Source: Bacteroidia bacterium (GTDB lineage Bacteria; Bacteroidota; Bacteroidia; Bacteroidales; CAJPTX01). From it: a stretch of DNA of 64,000 bases. Both the position numbers and the translations under genes were made by a program. Of the stretch, positions 56,937-64,000 are shown piece after piece (positions within the stretch are counted from its first letter, which is position 1; every line of letters starts with the position of its first letter). Under the pieces are notes generated by a model. That model had not been told where the DNA came from, did no database searches, and saw only the letters and a program-made list of their open reading frames with translations. Location: NCBI GenBank assembly GCA_002749065.1, contig PDTX01000003.1:1-64000 (forward strand). The letters are read 5' to 3'.

Positions 56937-56981
56937 CGCCGGTAAAAAGGTAGGAAGCAGAAATCCAGAAGGAGAAGTACA

Positions 56982-57248
56982 ATGAAAAAGGGGATTCATC
57001 CGGAGAATTATCGCCTGGTAGCGTTCAAGGATATGTCCAACGACAAGGTCTTCCTGACCAAGTCGACCGTGAGCACGAGGGAGACCATCGAGATTGATGG
57101 GGTGGAGTATCCGCTCTTCAAGCTCGAGATCTCCAGCGCGTCGCACCCGTTTTACACCGGTAAGATGAAGCTCGTGGATACGGCCGGCCGCGTGGACAAG
57201 TTCATGAGCCGCTACAAGAAGCACATGGACAAGCAGCAGAAGAGCTAG
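56982..57248 (+). CDS. rpmE2: Ribosomal protein L31 type B
   Basis: An 88-residue protein starting [20 protein letters not shown], with [24 protein letters not shown]. It lacks the CxxC zinc ligands of type A L31, so it is the zinc-independent form, long enough for type B. Followed by a terminator. Confidence 0.97.
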   Translation: MKKGIHPENYRLVAFKDMSNDKVFLTKSTVSTRETIEIDGVEYPLFKLEISSASHPFYTGKMKLVDTAGRVDKFMSRYKKHMDKQQKS

Positions 57249-57308
57249 GGGAAGCGACCCCTCTCTGCTCTCGGCCTCCCGCGGGGGGGCCTGTGGGGCT
57301 TGCGTTAT

Positions 57309-57349
57309 GCCCATCTAGGCTACAGTGGATGTGTCTGGATGGGCTTTTT
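57309..57349 (+). terminator. Rho-independent terminator after rpmE2
   Basis: A 7-bp stem (57309-57315 with 57338-57344) and TTTTT. It ends only 15 bases before the next start codon, leaving no room for a separate promoter downstream of it. Confidence 0.7.
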
Positions 57350-57364
57350 GTTGACTAAAAACTG

Positions 57365-58597
57365 ATGGCTATGCGATGCACTCAACCCGAGCACCCGCCC
57401 TGTGGCCCCGTGGTGCTGAACGACTGGGGCATGCGTGAGGTGCTCTTCCCGCTCACCTACCTGCGCCCCGTGGGCGACCTACGCTTCGGCATCCTGCCGC
57501 AGGCGGAGAGCTGGGCCCTGGCCCTCGGCGCGGAGGCCACCTACTACCAGACGGACCAGGAGCTACGCCCCATCTTCAGACCCCTTCCCGGCCCGGGCAA
57601 CACGCATCCGCTGCAGCTCAACGCCTCGGTGCTGCCGACCCTCGAGCTGGTGGAGGCAGTCCGCTCGCTGGGCATCGGCCAGGCGCTGCGCAGTGGTGAA
57701 GTCCTGCTGGCGGCCCGCTGCGATGCGCCTCTGGAAGACCCCTCCCGGGCGGACTCCCTCGAGCGGGTGGACTTCGGGGGCGAGGTGCTCCGCGTCGAGG
57801 CGCCGTGGGACATATTCAAGCTGGCGGGGCGGGCCATGGAGCTGGATTTCGCCCGCCTGACCGCTGGGCGTGCCTCCCAGCCCCTCAGCCCGACCGTCAA
57901 TGTGCTCGGCACGCACCGCATCTTCCTCGAGCCGGGGGCCCGGGCGGAGTGCTGCACGCTCAACGCCACGGAGGGGCCGATATACCTCGGCCGGGATAGC
58001 GAGGTGATGGAGGGCTCGCTGGTGCGTGGGCCCTTTGCCCTCGGGGAGCACTCCGTGCTGCGGATGGGCGCGAGGGTCTACGGCCCGACGATAATCGGCC
58101 CGGAGTGCAGGGTCGGTGGCGAGGTCAGCAACGTGGTCTTCCAGGGCTACGCCAACAAGGCGCACGAGGGCTTCATCGGCAACGCGGTGATAGGCCAGTG
58201 GTGCAACCTCGGGGCGGACACCAACTGCTCCAACCTCAAGAACGACTACGGCCGGGTGAGGGTCTGGAGCGTGGCGCAGGGGCGCTTCGTCCAGACGGGG
58301 GAGCAGTTCTGCGGCCTGATCATGGGCGACCACAGCAAGAGCGGCATCAACACCATGTTCAATACCGGGACCGTCGTGGGCATGTTCTGCAACGTGTTCG
58401 GCGATGGTTTTCCCCGCACGTGGGTCCCCAGCTTCTCGTGGGGCGGGGCGGCTGGTTTCTCGGAGCACGCGCTGCCCAAGGCCCTCGCGACGGCCCGCCT
58501 GGTCATGGCGCGCCGCGGGCGGGAGCTCTCGGCGGCGGAGGAGGCGCTCATCGGCCATCTGCACGGGCGTTTTGCCGACAGGCCGGGGGCTTTCTAG
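57365..58597 (+). CDS. GlmU-like sugar nucleotidyltransferase
   Basis: A 410-residue protein. The N-terminal part (VVLNDWGMREVLFPLTYLRPVGDLRFGIL) matches the Bacteroidetes putative nucleotidyltransferase family, which lacks the usual GxGTRM loop of GlmU. Residues about 180-370 form a left-handed beta helix with repeated hexapeptides (YLGRDSEVMEGSLVRGPFALGEHSVL, SNVVFQGYANKAHEGFIGNAVIG). It may activate a sugar phosphate for envelope synthesis; the substrate is not known. Confidence 0.83.
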   Translation: MAMRCTQPEHPPCGPVVLNDWGMREVLFPLTYLRPVGDLRFGILPQAESWALALGAEATYYQTDQELRPIFRPLPGPGNTHPLQLNASVLPTLELVEAVRSLGIGQALRSGEVLLAARCDAPLEDPSRADSLERVDFGGEVLRVEAPWDIFKLAGRAMELDFARLTAGRASQPLSPTVNVLGTHRIFLEPGARAECCTLNATEGPIYLGRDSEVMEGSLVRGPFALGEHSVLRMGARVYGPTIIGPECRVGGEVSNVVFQGYANKAHEGFIGNAVIGQWCNLGADTNCSNLKNDYGRVRVWSVAQGRFVQTGEQFCGLIMGDHSKSGINTMFNTGTVVGMFCNVFGDGFPRTWVPSFSWGGAAGFSEHALPKALATARLVMARRGRELSAAEEALIGHLHGRFADRPGAF

Positions 58598-58731
58598 CGC
58601 GCCCCCTCCGGCGGATGGGCGGTTCCGCATCGTAAACAATGCATGGGTGGATACGTTTGTCAAGCGTGTGGCGGCGGGCCTTTGGGCGGATGCCCGGTGG
58701 TCGTCGCCGCATCCTAGAGGAGAATTATTTT

Positions 58732-61161
58732 ATGGCACAGGAAGAGAAGAAGTTCGCCGTGGAGGCTACAGTGTATCTGGCTGAGGACGGCGATGGGGGT
58801 GAGCGCTTTGTTCCCTTCATGTCGGGCTTCGAGCTGGGGAAGCACCAGGTCGAGACGCCCGAGCAGCTGCCGCTGGTGGAGCTGCGGAACAACGTGTTTT
58901 TCCCGCAGACGGTCACGCCCATCAGCATAGGGCGGAGCCGGACGCGCCGCCTGGTGAAGGAGCTGCACGAGGAGAAGAGCCTGGTGGCCATAGTGGCCCA
59001 GCGCGACCCGAAGGAGGACATCCCGGGGGTGGATGGGCTCTACGATGTGGGGACCCTGGCGGTGGTCCATCGGGTCATAGAGATGCCCGACGGCAACATC
59101 ACCCTGCTGGTGGAGGGGGTACGCCGCCTCGCGGTGCGGGAGGTGGTGCAGGTGGAGCCCTTCTTCGTGGCCCGCTGCGAGGACCTGCCGGAGCTGGAGC
59201 TCAGCGAGACCATGGACAGCGAGATGGAGCGCGTCGCCAAGCTGCACCTCCTGGCCGAGGAGGCCGCGCGCTACTTCGGCGAGACCTTCCCGGCCATCGT
59301 GGCCCCGGTGCAGAGCCTCTCGCGGATGCAGAACCCGACCATGCTGATGAACTTCATCGCCATGCAGCTGAGCATCGGCACCCGCGACAAGCAGGAGCTC
59401 CTGGCCAAGCCCAGCCTCGAGGCGCGCGTTGTCGCCCTGCTGCAGATCATCAGCATGGAGATGATGGCCATGGAGCTGCGCGAGGAGATACAGCAGCGCA
59501 CCAAGACGGAGATGGAGCAGCAGCAGCGGGAGTTCATCCTCCAGCAGCAGATACGCACCATCCAGGATGAGCTGGGCGAGGGCGATGAGGACGACTACGA
59601 GAAGTTCGAGGCCGCCGGCAAGAAGCTCAAGCTGGCCAAGCCGGTGCGCGAGGCCTTCAACCGCGAGCTGCAGCGCCTGCGCAAGCTCAACCCCATGGCG
59701 CCGGACTACTCGATACAGACGGCCTACCTCCAGCTCTTCACCGAGCTGCCCTGGGGCAAGTTCTCCAAGGACAACTACGACCTGCAGCGCGCCAAGACCA
59801 TCCTCGACGAGGACCACTTCGGCCTGGAGAAGGTCAAGGACCGCATCCTCGAGTTCCTGGCCGTGCTCAAGCTCAAGAACAACCTCAAGTCCCCCATCCT
59901 CTGCCTGTACGGCCCTCCCGGGGTGGGGAAGACGAGCCTGGGCAAGTCCATCGCCCGCGCCCTGGGCCGGAAGTACGCCCGCATATCGCTGGGCGGGGTG
60001 CACGACGAGAGCGAGATACGGGGCCACAGGCGCACCTACATCGGCGCGATGCCCGGGCGCATAGTCCAGAACCTGCGGAAGGTCAAGAGCAGCAACCCCG
60101 TCTTCATCCTCGACGAGGTCGACAAGCTGACCAGCAGCCCGATGGGCGACCCGGCCAGCGCCCTGCTCGAGGTGCTGGACCCGGAGCAGAACACCACCTT
60201 CCACGACAACTACCTGGAGGTGGAGTACGACCTCTCGCGCGTGCTCTTCATCACCACGGCCAACGACGTGTCCGCCATCCCGGCGGCCCTCCGCGACCGC
60301 ATGGAGATGATCGAGATGACGGGCTACCTGATGGAGGAGAAGGTGGCCATAGCCCGCGACCACCTCATCCCCAAGCAGCTGGAGGAGCACGGCGTGAAGG
60401 CCGAGCAGTTCGCCGTGGGCGATGAGCTGCTCGAGCGGGTCATCACCGAGTACACCCGCGAGAGCGGGGTGCGGAAGCTCAACCAGGAGCTGGCCCGCAT
60501 GGTGCGCCACCGGGCCCGCTTCATCGCGGGCGACGAGCCCTACGAGCCCCGCCTGACCCTCGAGGACCTGCGGGCCAGCCTGGGCACGCCCCGCTTCCTC
60601 AAGGAGGTGTACGACGGCTCCGCGGTGGTGGGCGTGTCCGTGGGCATGGCCTGGACCCAGGTCGGCGGGCAGATACTCTACGTGGAGTCCAGCCTCTCGC
60701 CCGGGGAGGGCAAGCTGACCATGACCGGCAGCCTGGGCAACGTGATGAAGGAGTCGACCACGATAGCCCTCCAGCTCATCAAGGCCCGCCAGGCCGAGCT
60801 CGGCATCGCGGCCGAGATGTTCAAGAGCCACGATGTGCACGTCCACGTACCTGAGGGGGCCATCCCCAAGGACGGGCCGAGCGCCGGGGTCACCATGCTC
60901 ACCTCGCTGGTGTCGTCCTACACCGGGAGGCCCCCCCGCTCCGGCATCGCCATGACGGGCGAGATCACCCTCCGGGGCAAGGTGCTACCCGTCGGCGGCA
61001 TCAAGGAGAAGATCCTGGCGGCCAAGCGGGCGAACCTGAGCCACATCGTGCTGCCGGCCGACAACCGCAAGGACATAGAGGAGATCAAGGAGATGTACAT
61101 CAGGGGCCTGGAGTTCAGCTACGTGGAGGACGCCAAGCAGCTGCTGGGCATCGTCTTCTAG
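58732..61161 (+). CDS. lon: ATP-dependent protease Lon
   Basis: Degrades misfolded and regulatory proteins. From ATG 58732 the protein has 809 residues: N-terminal LON substrate domain, coiled segment, AAA domain with Walker A GPPGVGKT at 394-401, and C-terminal protease domain with catalytic Ser717 (PKDGPSAGV) and Lys760 (GIKEKIL). A GAGGAGA lies 10 bases upstream of the ATG. The frame runs a further 31 codons upstream without a plausible start. Confidence 0.96.
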   Translation: MAQEEKKFAVEATVYLAEDGDGGERFVPFMSGFELGKHQVETPEQLPLVELRNNVFFPQTVTPISIGRSRTRRLVKELHEEKSLVAIVAQRDPKEDIPGVDGLYDVGTLAVVHRVIEMPDGNITLLVEGVRRLAVREVVQVEPFFVARCEDLPELELSETMDSEMERVAKLHLLAEEAARYFGETFPAIVAPVQSLSRMQNPTMLMNFIAMQLSIGTRDKQELLAKPSLEARVVALLQIISMEMMAMELREEIQQRTKTEMEQQQREFILQQQIRTIQDELGEGDEDDYEKFEAAGKKLKLAKPVREAFNRELQRLRKLNPMAPDYSIQTAYLQLFTELPWGKFSKDNYDLQRAKTILDEDHFGLEKVKDRILEFLAVLKLKNNLKSPILCLYGPPGVGKTSLGKSIARALGRKYARISLGGVHDESEIRGHRRTYIGAMPGRIVQNLRKVKSSNPVFILDEVDKLTSSPMGDPASALLEVLDPEQNTTFHDNYLEVEYDLSRVLFITTANDVSAIPAALRDRMEMIEMTGYLMEEKVAIARDHLIPKQLEEHGVKAEQFAVGDELLERVITEYTRESGVRKLNQELARMVRHRARFIAGDEPYEPRLTLEDLRASLGTPRFLKEVYDGSAVVGVSVGMAWTQVGGQILYVESSLSPGEGKLTMTGSLGNVMKESTTIALQLIKARQAELGIAAEMFKSHDVHVHVPEGAIPKDGPSAGVTMLTSLVSSYTGRPPRSGIAMTGEITLRGKVLPVGGIKEKILAAKRANLSHIVLPADNRKDIEEIKEMYIRGLEFSYVEDAKQLLGIVF

Positions 61162-61283
61162 GCTAACCTTCTTCTAGATAGCCCCCCGTCCCCTCCGGGG
61201 AAAACGGATTATTCTTACCTTGCGACGCATTCTCCGGATGACCCCTGCGCCATCGGCCGGAGGTGCGGGGTAAATCGAGATGT

Positions 61284-62276
61284 ATGGATAAGGAGAGCAG
61301 CGTTCGCATCACACGGGAGGAGATTCTGGCCCTCGGGCGGGAGACCATCCGGACGGAGGGGGAGGCCATCCTGGCCCTCCAGCGCTACCTGGGTGAGGAC
61401 TTCCACCAGGCCGTGCTGACCCTCCTGCACATGGAGGGCCGGGCCATCATCACCGGCATCGGCAAGAGCGCCATCATCGCCCAGAAGATAGTGGCCACGC
61501 TCAACTCCACGGGCACGCCGTCGGTCTTCATGCACGCCGCGGATGCCATACACGGCGACCTGGGCATCGTCCAGCCCGGCGATGTCCTCATCTGCCTCTC
61601 CAAGAGCGGCACCACCCCCGAGATCAAGGTCCTGGTCCCCCTCCTCAAGATGATGGGCAACCCCCTCATCGCCATCGTCTCCAACACCGACAGCTACCTG
61701 GCCCAGCAGGCCAAGCTCGTCCTCCCGGCCACCGTCGAGCACGAGGCCTGCCCCAACAACCTGGCCCCCACCACCTCCACCAGCGCCCAGCTCGTCATCG
61801 GCGATGCCCTGGCCGTCACCCTCCTCAAGGCCCGGGGCTTCACCCCCTCCGACTTCGCCCGCTACCACCCCGGGGGCGCCCTCGGCAAGCGGCTCTACCT
61901 GCGCGTCGATGACATCCTCGACCACGAGACCCTCCCGGCCGTGGGCCCGGACGACAACCTCTCCCGCCTCATCGTCGAGATATCCAGCAAGCTCCTGGGC
62001 GCAACCGCCGTGCTCGGGCCAGCGGGCGAGCTGCTCGGCATCGTGACCGACGGCGACCTCCGCCGCATGCTCCAGCGCAAGCTCGACATCGAGACCACCC
62101 TCGCGCGCGACATCATGTCGACGCAGCCCCACACGATAGCGAGCGACGAGCTGGCCATCAACGCGTTCAACCGGATGGAGCGGCACAAGATCACCCAGCT
62201 TATCGTCCTGAACCAGGGTCGCTACGCCGGCATGCTCCACCTGCATGACCTCCTGCGGGAGGGCATAATAGGCTAG
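61284..62276 (+). CDS. kdsD: Arabinose-5-phosphate isomerase (KpsF/GutQ family)
   Basis: Converts ribulose-5-phosphate to arabinose-5-phosphate for Kdo and LPS. The 330-residue protein has a SIS domain (GIGKSAIIAQKIVATLNSTG, CLSKSGTTPEI) and two C-terminal CBS domains (ILDHETLPAVGPDDNLSRLI, MSTQPHTIASDELAINAFNRM). ATG 61284 is chosen over GTG 61263. Confidence 0.93.
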   Translation: MDKESSVRITREEILALGRETIRTEGEAILALQRYLGEDFHQAVLTLLHMEGRAIITGIGKSAIIAQKIVATLNSTGTPSVFMHAADAIHGDLGIVQPGDVLICLSKSGTTPEIKVLVPLLKMMGNPLIAIVSNTDSYLAQQAKLVLPATVEHEACPNNLAPTTSTSAQLVIGDALAVTLLKARGFTPSDFARYHPGGALGKRLYLRVDDILDHETLPAVGPDDNLSRLIVEISSKLLGATAVLGPAGELLGIVTDGDLRRMLQRKLDIETTLARDIMSTQPHTIASDELAINAFNRMERHKITQLIVLNQGRYAGMLHLHDLLREGIIG

Positions 62277-62297
62277 AATAAGTTCTGAAATTACTGT

Positions 62298-64000
62298 ATG
62301 CGATTTGTACGTTTCCCCATATTCCTCTTCATCCTACTCTTCACCTTCCTCAGCGCCTCGGCCCAGTCGACCCGCGTGCGCGGCAAGATAGTCGATGCCG
62401 ACACGGGCGAGCCCCTGGCCTTCATCGGGGTCACGGTCAAGGGGAAGCCCATCGGCACCATCACCGACGACCAGGGGATATACTTCCTGGAGACGCGGAC
62501 CAGCTTCGACACCCTGGTCTTCAGCTACATCGGCTACCAGAGCCAGCAGCGCAGGGTGCAGCCCGGGAAGTTCCAGTACGTCAACATCAGCCTCAAGGCC
62601 GAGAACATCCAGGTGGAGGAGGTCGTGGTGCGGCGCGAGCGTAGCCCGGCCCTCCGCGTCCTCGACTCGGTCATCGCCCACAAGGCACGCAACGACCCCC
62701 GGGGCATCGACCGCTACCGATGCCGGGTCTACAACAAGCTCCAGGTCGACCTCAACAACATCGACTCCAGCACCTTCGACCTGGCCCCCTTCCGCTCCCT
62801 GGCCTTCCTGCGCCAGCAGCTCGACACCAACGCCGCAACGGGCAAGGTGTACCTCCCGGCCTTCATGTCCGAGGCCGTCTCCACCGACTACTACCAGCGC
62901 GACCCCCGGAAGGTCCGAGAGGTCATCGAGGCCTCACGCCTCTCCGGCGTGGAGAACGACGGCTTCGACCAGTTCATGGGCGGGCTCTACCAGGACATCA
63001 ACCTCTACGACAACTTCATCAACATCTTCGACAAGGGCCTGGTGAGCCCCATCAACAGCAGCGGACCCCTGTACTACCGCTACTTCCTGGTCGACTCCTC
63101 AGTCCGCCACGGCGTCAAGCACTACCAGATATCCTTCAAGCCCCGCCGCCGGGGCGAGCCCACCTTCAAGGGCTACATCTGGGTCGACACCGTCCACTAC
63201 GCCCTGGTCGAGGCCAAGATGGAGCTCACCGACGCCAACCTCAACTTCGTCAACTACCTGCTGCTCACCGAGGAGAGCGTGCTGGTGGACGACTCGGTCT
63301 ACTTCCCCCGCCGCAAGCAGTTCTTCATGGATGTCACCGTGGATAGGTTCCTGGGCGACTACACCATGGGCCTCTTCGGCCGCAAGACCGTGCTCTACGA
63401 CTCGGTGAAGCTCGGCGAGCCCATGCCCCGCGCCATCGCCCGCAACCCCAACGAGGTCATCCTCCGGAAGCAGATCGACACCGACGACTCCGCGGCCTGG
63501 AACAGGCTCCGCCCCGTGGAGCTCTCCCGCCAGGAGAAGCAGATATACCGCATGGTCGACACCGTCAAGAGCCTCCCCTTCTACACCGCCGCCCGAACGC
63601 TGGTGCGCACCTTCGCCCTGGGCTACATCCCCCTGAAGTACGTCGAGATCGGCCGGATATACAACTTCTACAGCCACAACCCCATAGAGGGGCACCGCGC
63701 CCTCTTCGGCCTACGAACCACCCGCGAGCTCTGGGAGCCCGTGCGCCTGAGCGGCTACGCGGCCTACGGGTTCAAGGACAGGGACTGGAAGTGGATGGGC
63801 CAGCTCGAGTGGGTGCAGAGCCGCTACCCCTGGCGGAAGTTCACCCTCCGGGCCAAGTACGACATGGTGACCCTCGGGGAGGACCCCGACCGCCTCTCGC
63901 AGAACAACATCCTGGGCACCATCCTGCGGCGCAAGTGGAACTACATGTACACCCCCGTGCGGAGCTACAGCCTGGACTACTACCACGAGGTCTACAGCGG
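62298..64000 (+). CDS. DUF5686-family outer-membrane protein with CarboxypepD-reg-like domain (partial)
   Basis: Runs off the window; 567 codons are visible without a stop. Signal peptide to about 23 (FLSASAQ), then a CarboxypepD_reg-like beta-sandwich (STRVRGKIVDADTGEPLAFIG, GTITDDQGIYFLE), a short linker and the DUF5686 body (DSVIAHKARNDPR, YRYFLVDSS, FKGYIWVDTVHYALVEAKMEL). DUF5686 proteins are outer-membrane proteins of Bacteroidetes of unknown function. It follows kdsD by 21 bases. Confidence 0.85.
   Translation, partial: MRFVRFPIFLFILLFTFLSASAQSTRVRGKIVDADTGEPLAFIGVTVKGKPIGTITDDQGIYFLETRTSFDTLVFSYIGYQSQQRRVQPGKFQYVNISLKAENIQVEEVVVRRERSPALRVLDSVIAHKARNDPRGIDRYRCRVYNKLQVDLNNIDSSTFDLAPFRSLAFLRQQLDTNAATGKVYLPAFMSEAVSTDYYQRDPRKVREVIEASRLSGVENDGFDQFMGGLYQDINLYDNFINIFDKGLVSPINSSGPLYYRYFLVDSSVRHGVKHYQISFKPRRRGEPTFKGYIWVDTVHYALVEAKMELTDANLNFVNYLLLTEESVLVDDSVYFPRRKQFFMDVTVDRFLGDYTMGLFGRKTVLYDSVKLGEPMPRAIARNPNEVILRKQIDTDDSAAWNRLRPVELSRQEKQIYRMVDTVKSLPFYTAARTLVRTFALGYIPLKYVEIGRIYNFYSHNPIEGHRALFGLRTTRELWEPVRLSGYAAYGFKDRDWKWMGQLEWVQSRYPWRKFTLRAKYDMVTLGEDPDRLSQNNILGTILRRKWNYMYTPVRSYSLDYYHEVYS

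Overview
The window reads as chromosomal DNA of a GC-rich, obligately anaerobic member of the Bacteroidota, probably Bacteroidales. Three things support this. Promoters show the Bacteroidetes -33/-7 pattern (TTG, then TAnnTTTG about 22-24 bases downstream), for example at 167-196, 41401-41431, 46678-46709 and 56904-56936. Several proteins are of Bacteroidetes type: the 629-residue PurF, the 315-residue NusB, DUF349 repeats, DUF5686, DUF1987/SiaC, the PKD-like surface lipoprotein and the GlmU-like nucleotidyltransferase. Energy metabolism relies on ferredoxin-linked 2-oxoacid oxidoreductases. No rRNA, tRNA, CRISPR array, insertion sequence or phage gene was seen. The genus cannot be told from this window.

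Layout. 1-9.4 kb: a SPOR protein, purF, glyA, two membrane proteins (one TauE/SafE), a DMT exporter, then an overlapping run of DUF4369-like lipoprotein, LpxH-like phosphoesterase and HAD phosphatase. 9.5-14.7 kb: housekeeping run nusB, yajC, ybbR-like, coaE, DnaJ/TerB-like protein, tilS. 15-19.1 kb: a class I aminotransferase and a four-subunit 2-oxoacid:ferredoxin oxidoreductase closed by a strong terminator. 19.3-23.1 kb: a patch of poorly characterised genes in two divergent pairs, including DUF1266 and WGR-domain proteins. 23.3-33.4 kb: recA, a DUF349 repeat protein, pyrG, yidC, a secreted or anchored nuclease, a glycosyltransferase and mdh. 33.5-38.2 kb: a TonB-dependent receptor with two surface lipoproteins. 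38.3-46.6 kb: tmk, ffh, folD, iorAB, an MBL hydrolase, and cls and a thioesterase on the minus strand. 46.7-53.5 kb: a SiaC-like protein, nitroreductase, a small Omp85-type protein, two tandem SUMF1 proteins, phoH and purC. 53.5-64 kb: a structured RNA-like interval, an IMPACT-family gene, pyrB-pyrI-thiL, rpmE2, the GlmU-like enzyme, lon, kdsD and an unfinished DUF5686 outer-membrane protein.

Most genes are core metabolism: purines (purF, purC), one-carbon units (glyA, folD), pyrimidines (pyrB, pyrI, pyrG, tmk), and envelope and secretion (yajC, yidC, ffh, cls, LpxH-like, kdsD). The two ferredoxin oxidoreductases and the aminotransferase fit amino-acid fermentation or reductive 2-oxoacid synthesis. 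The accessory content that deserves attention is the DUF1266/WGR pair, the receptor-lipoprotein island, the SUMF1 duplication, the Omp85 protein with an altered core motif, and the 53.5 kb RNA-like interval. The most surprising global feature is stop-codon use: of the 58 complete genes called here, 50 end in TAG, 7 in TAA and 1 in TGA, which is very unlike a typical GC-rich bacterium.
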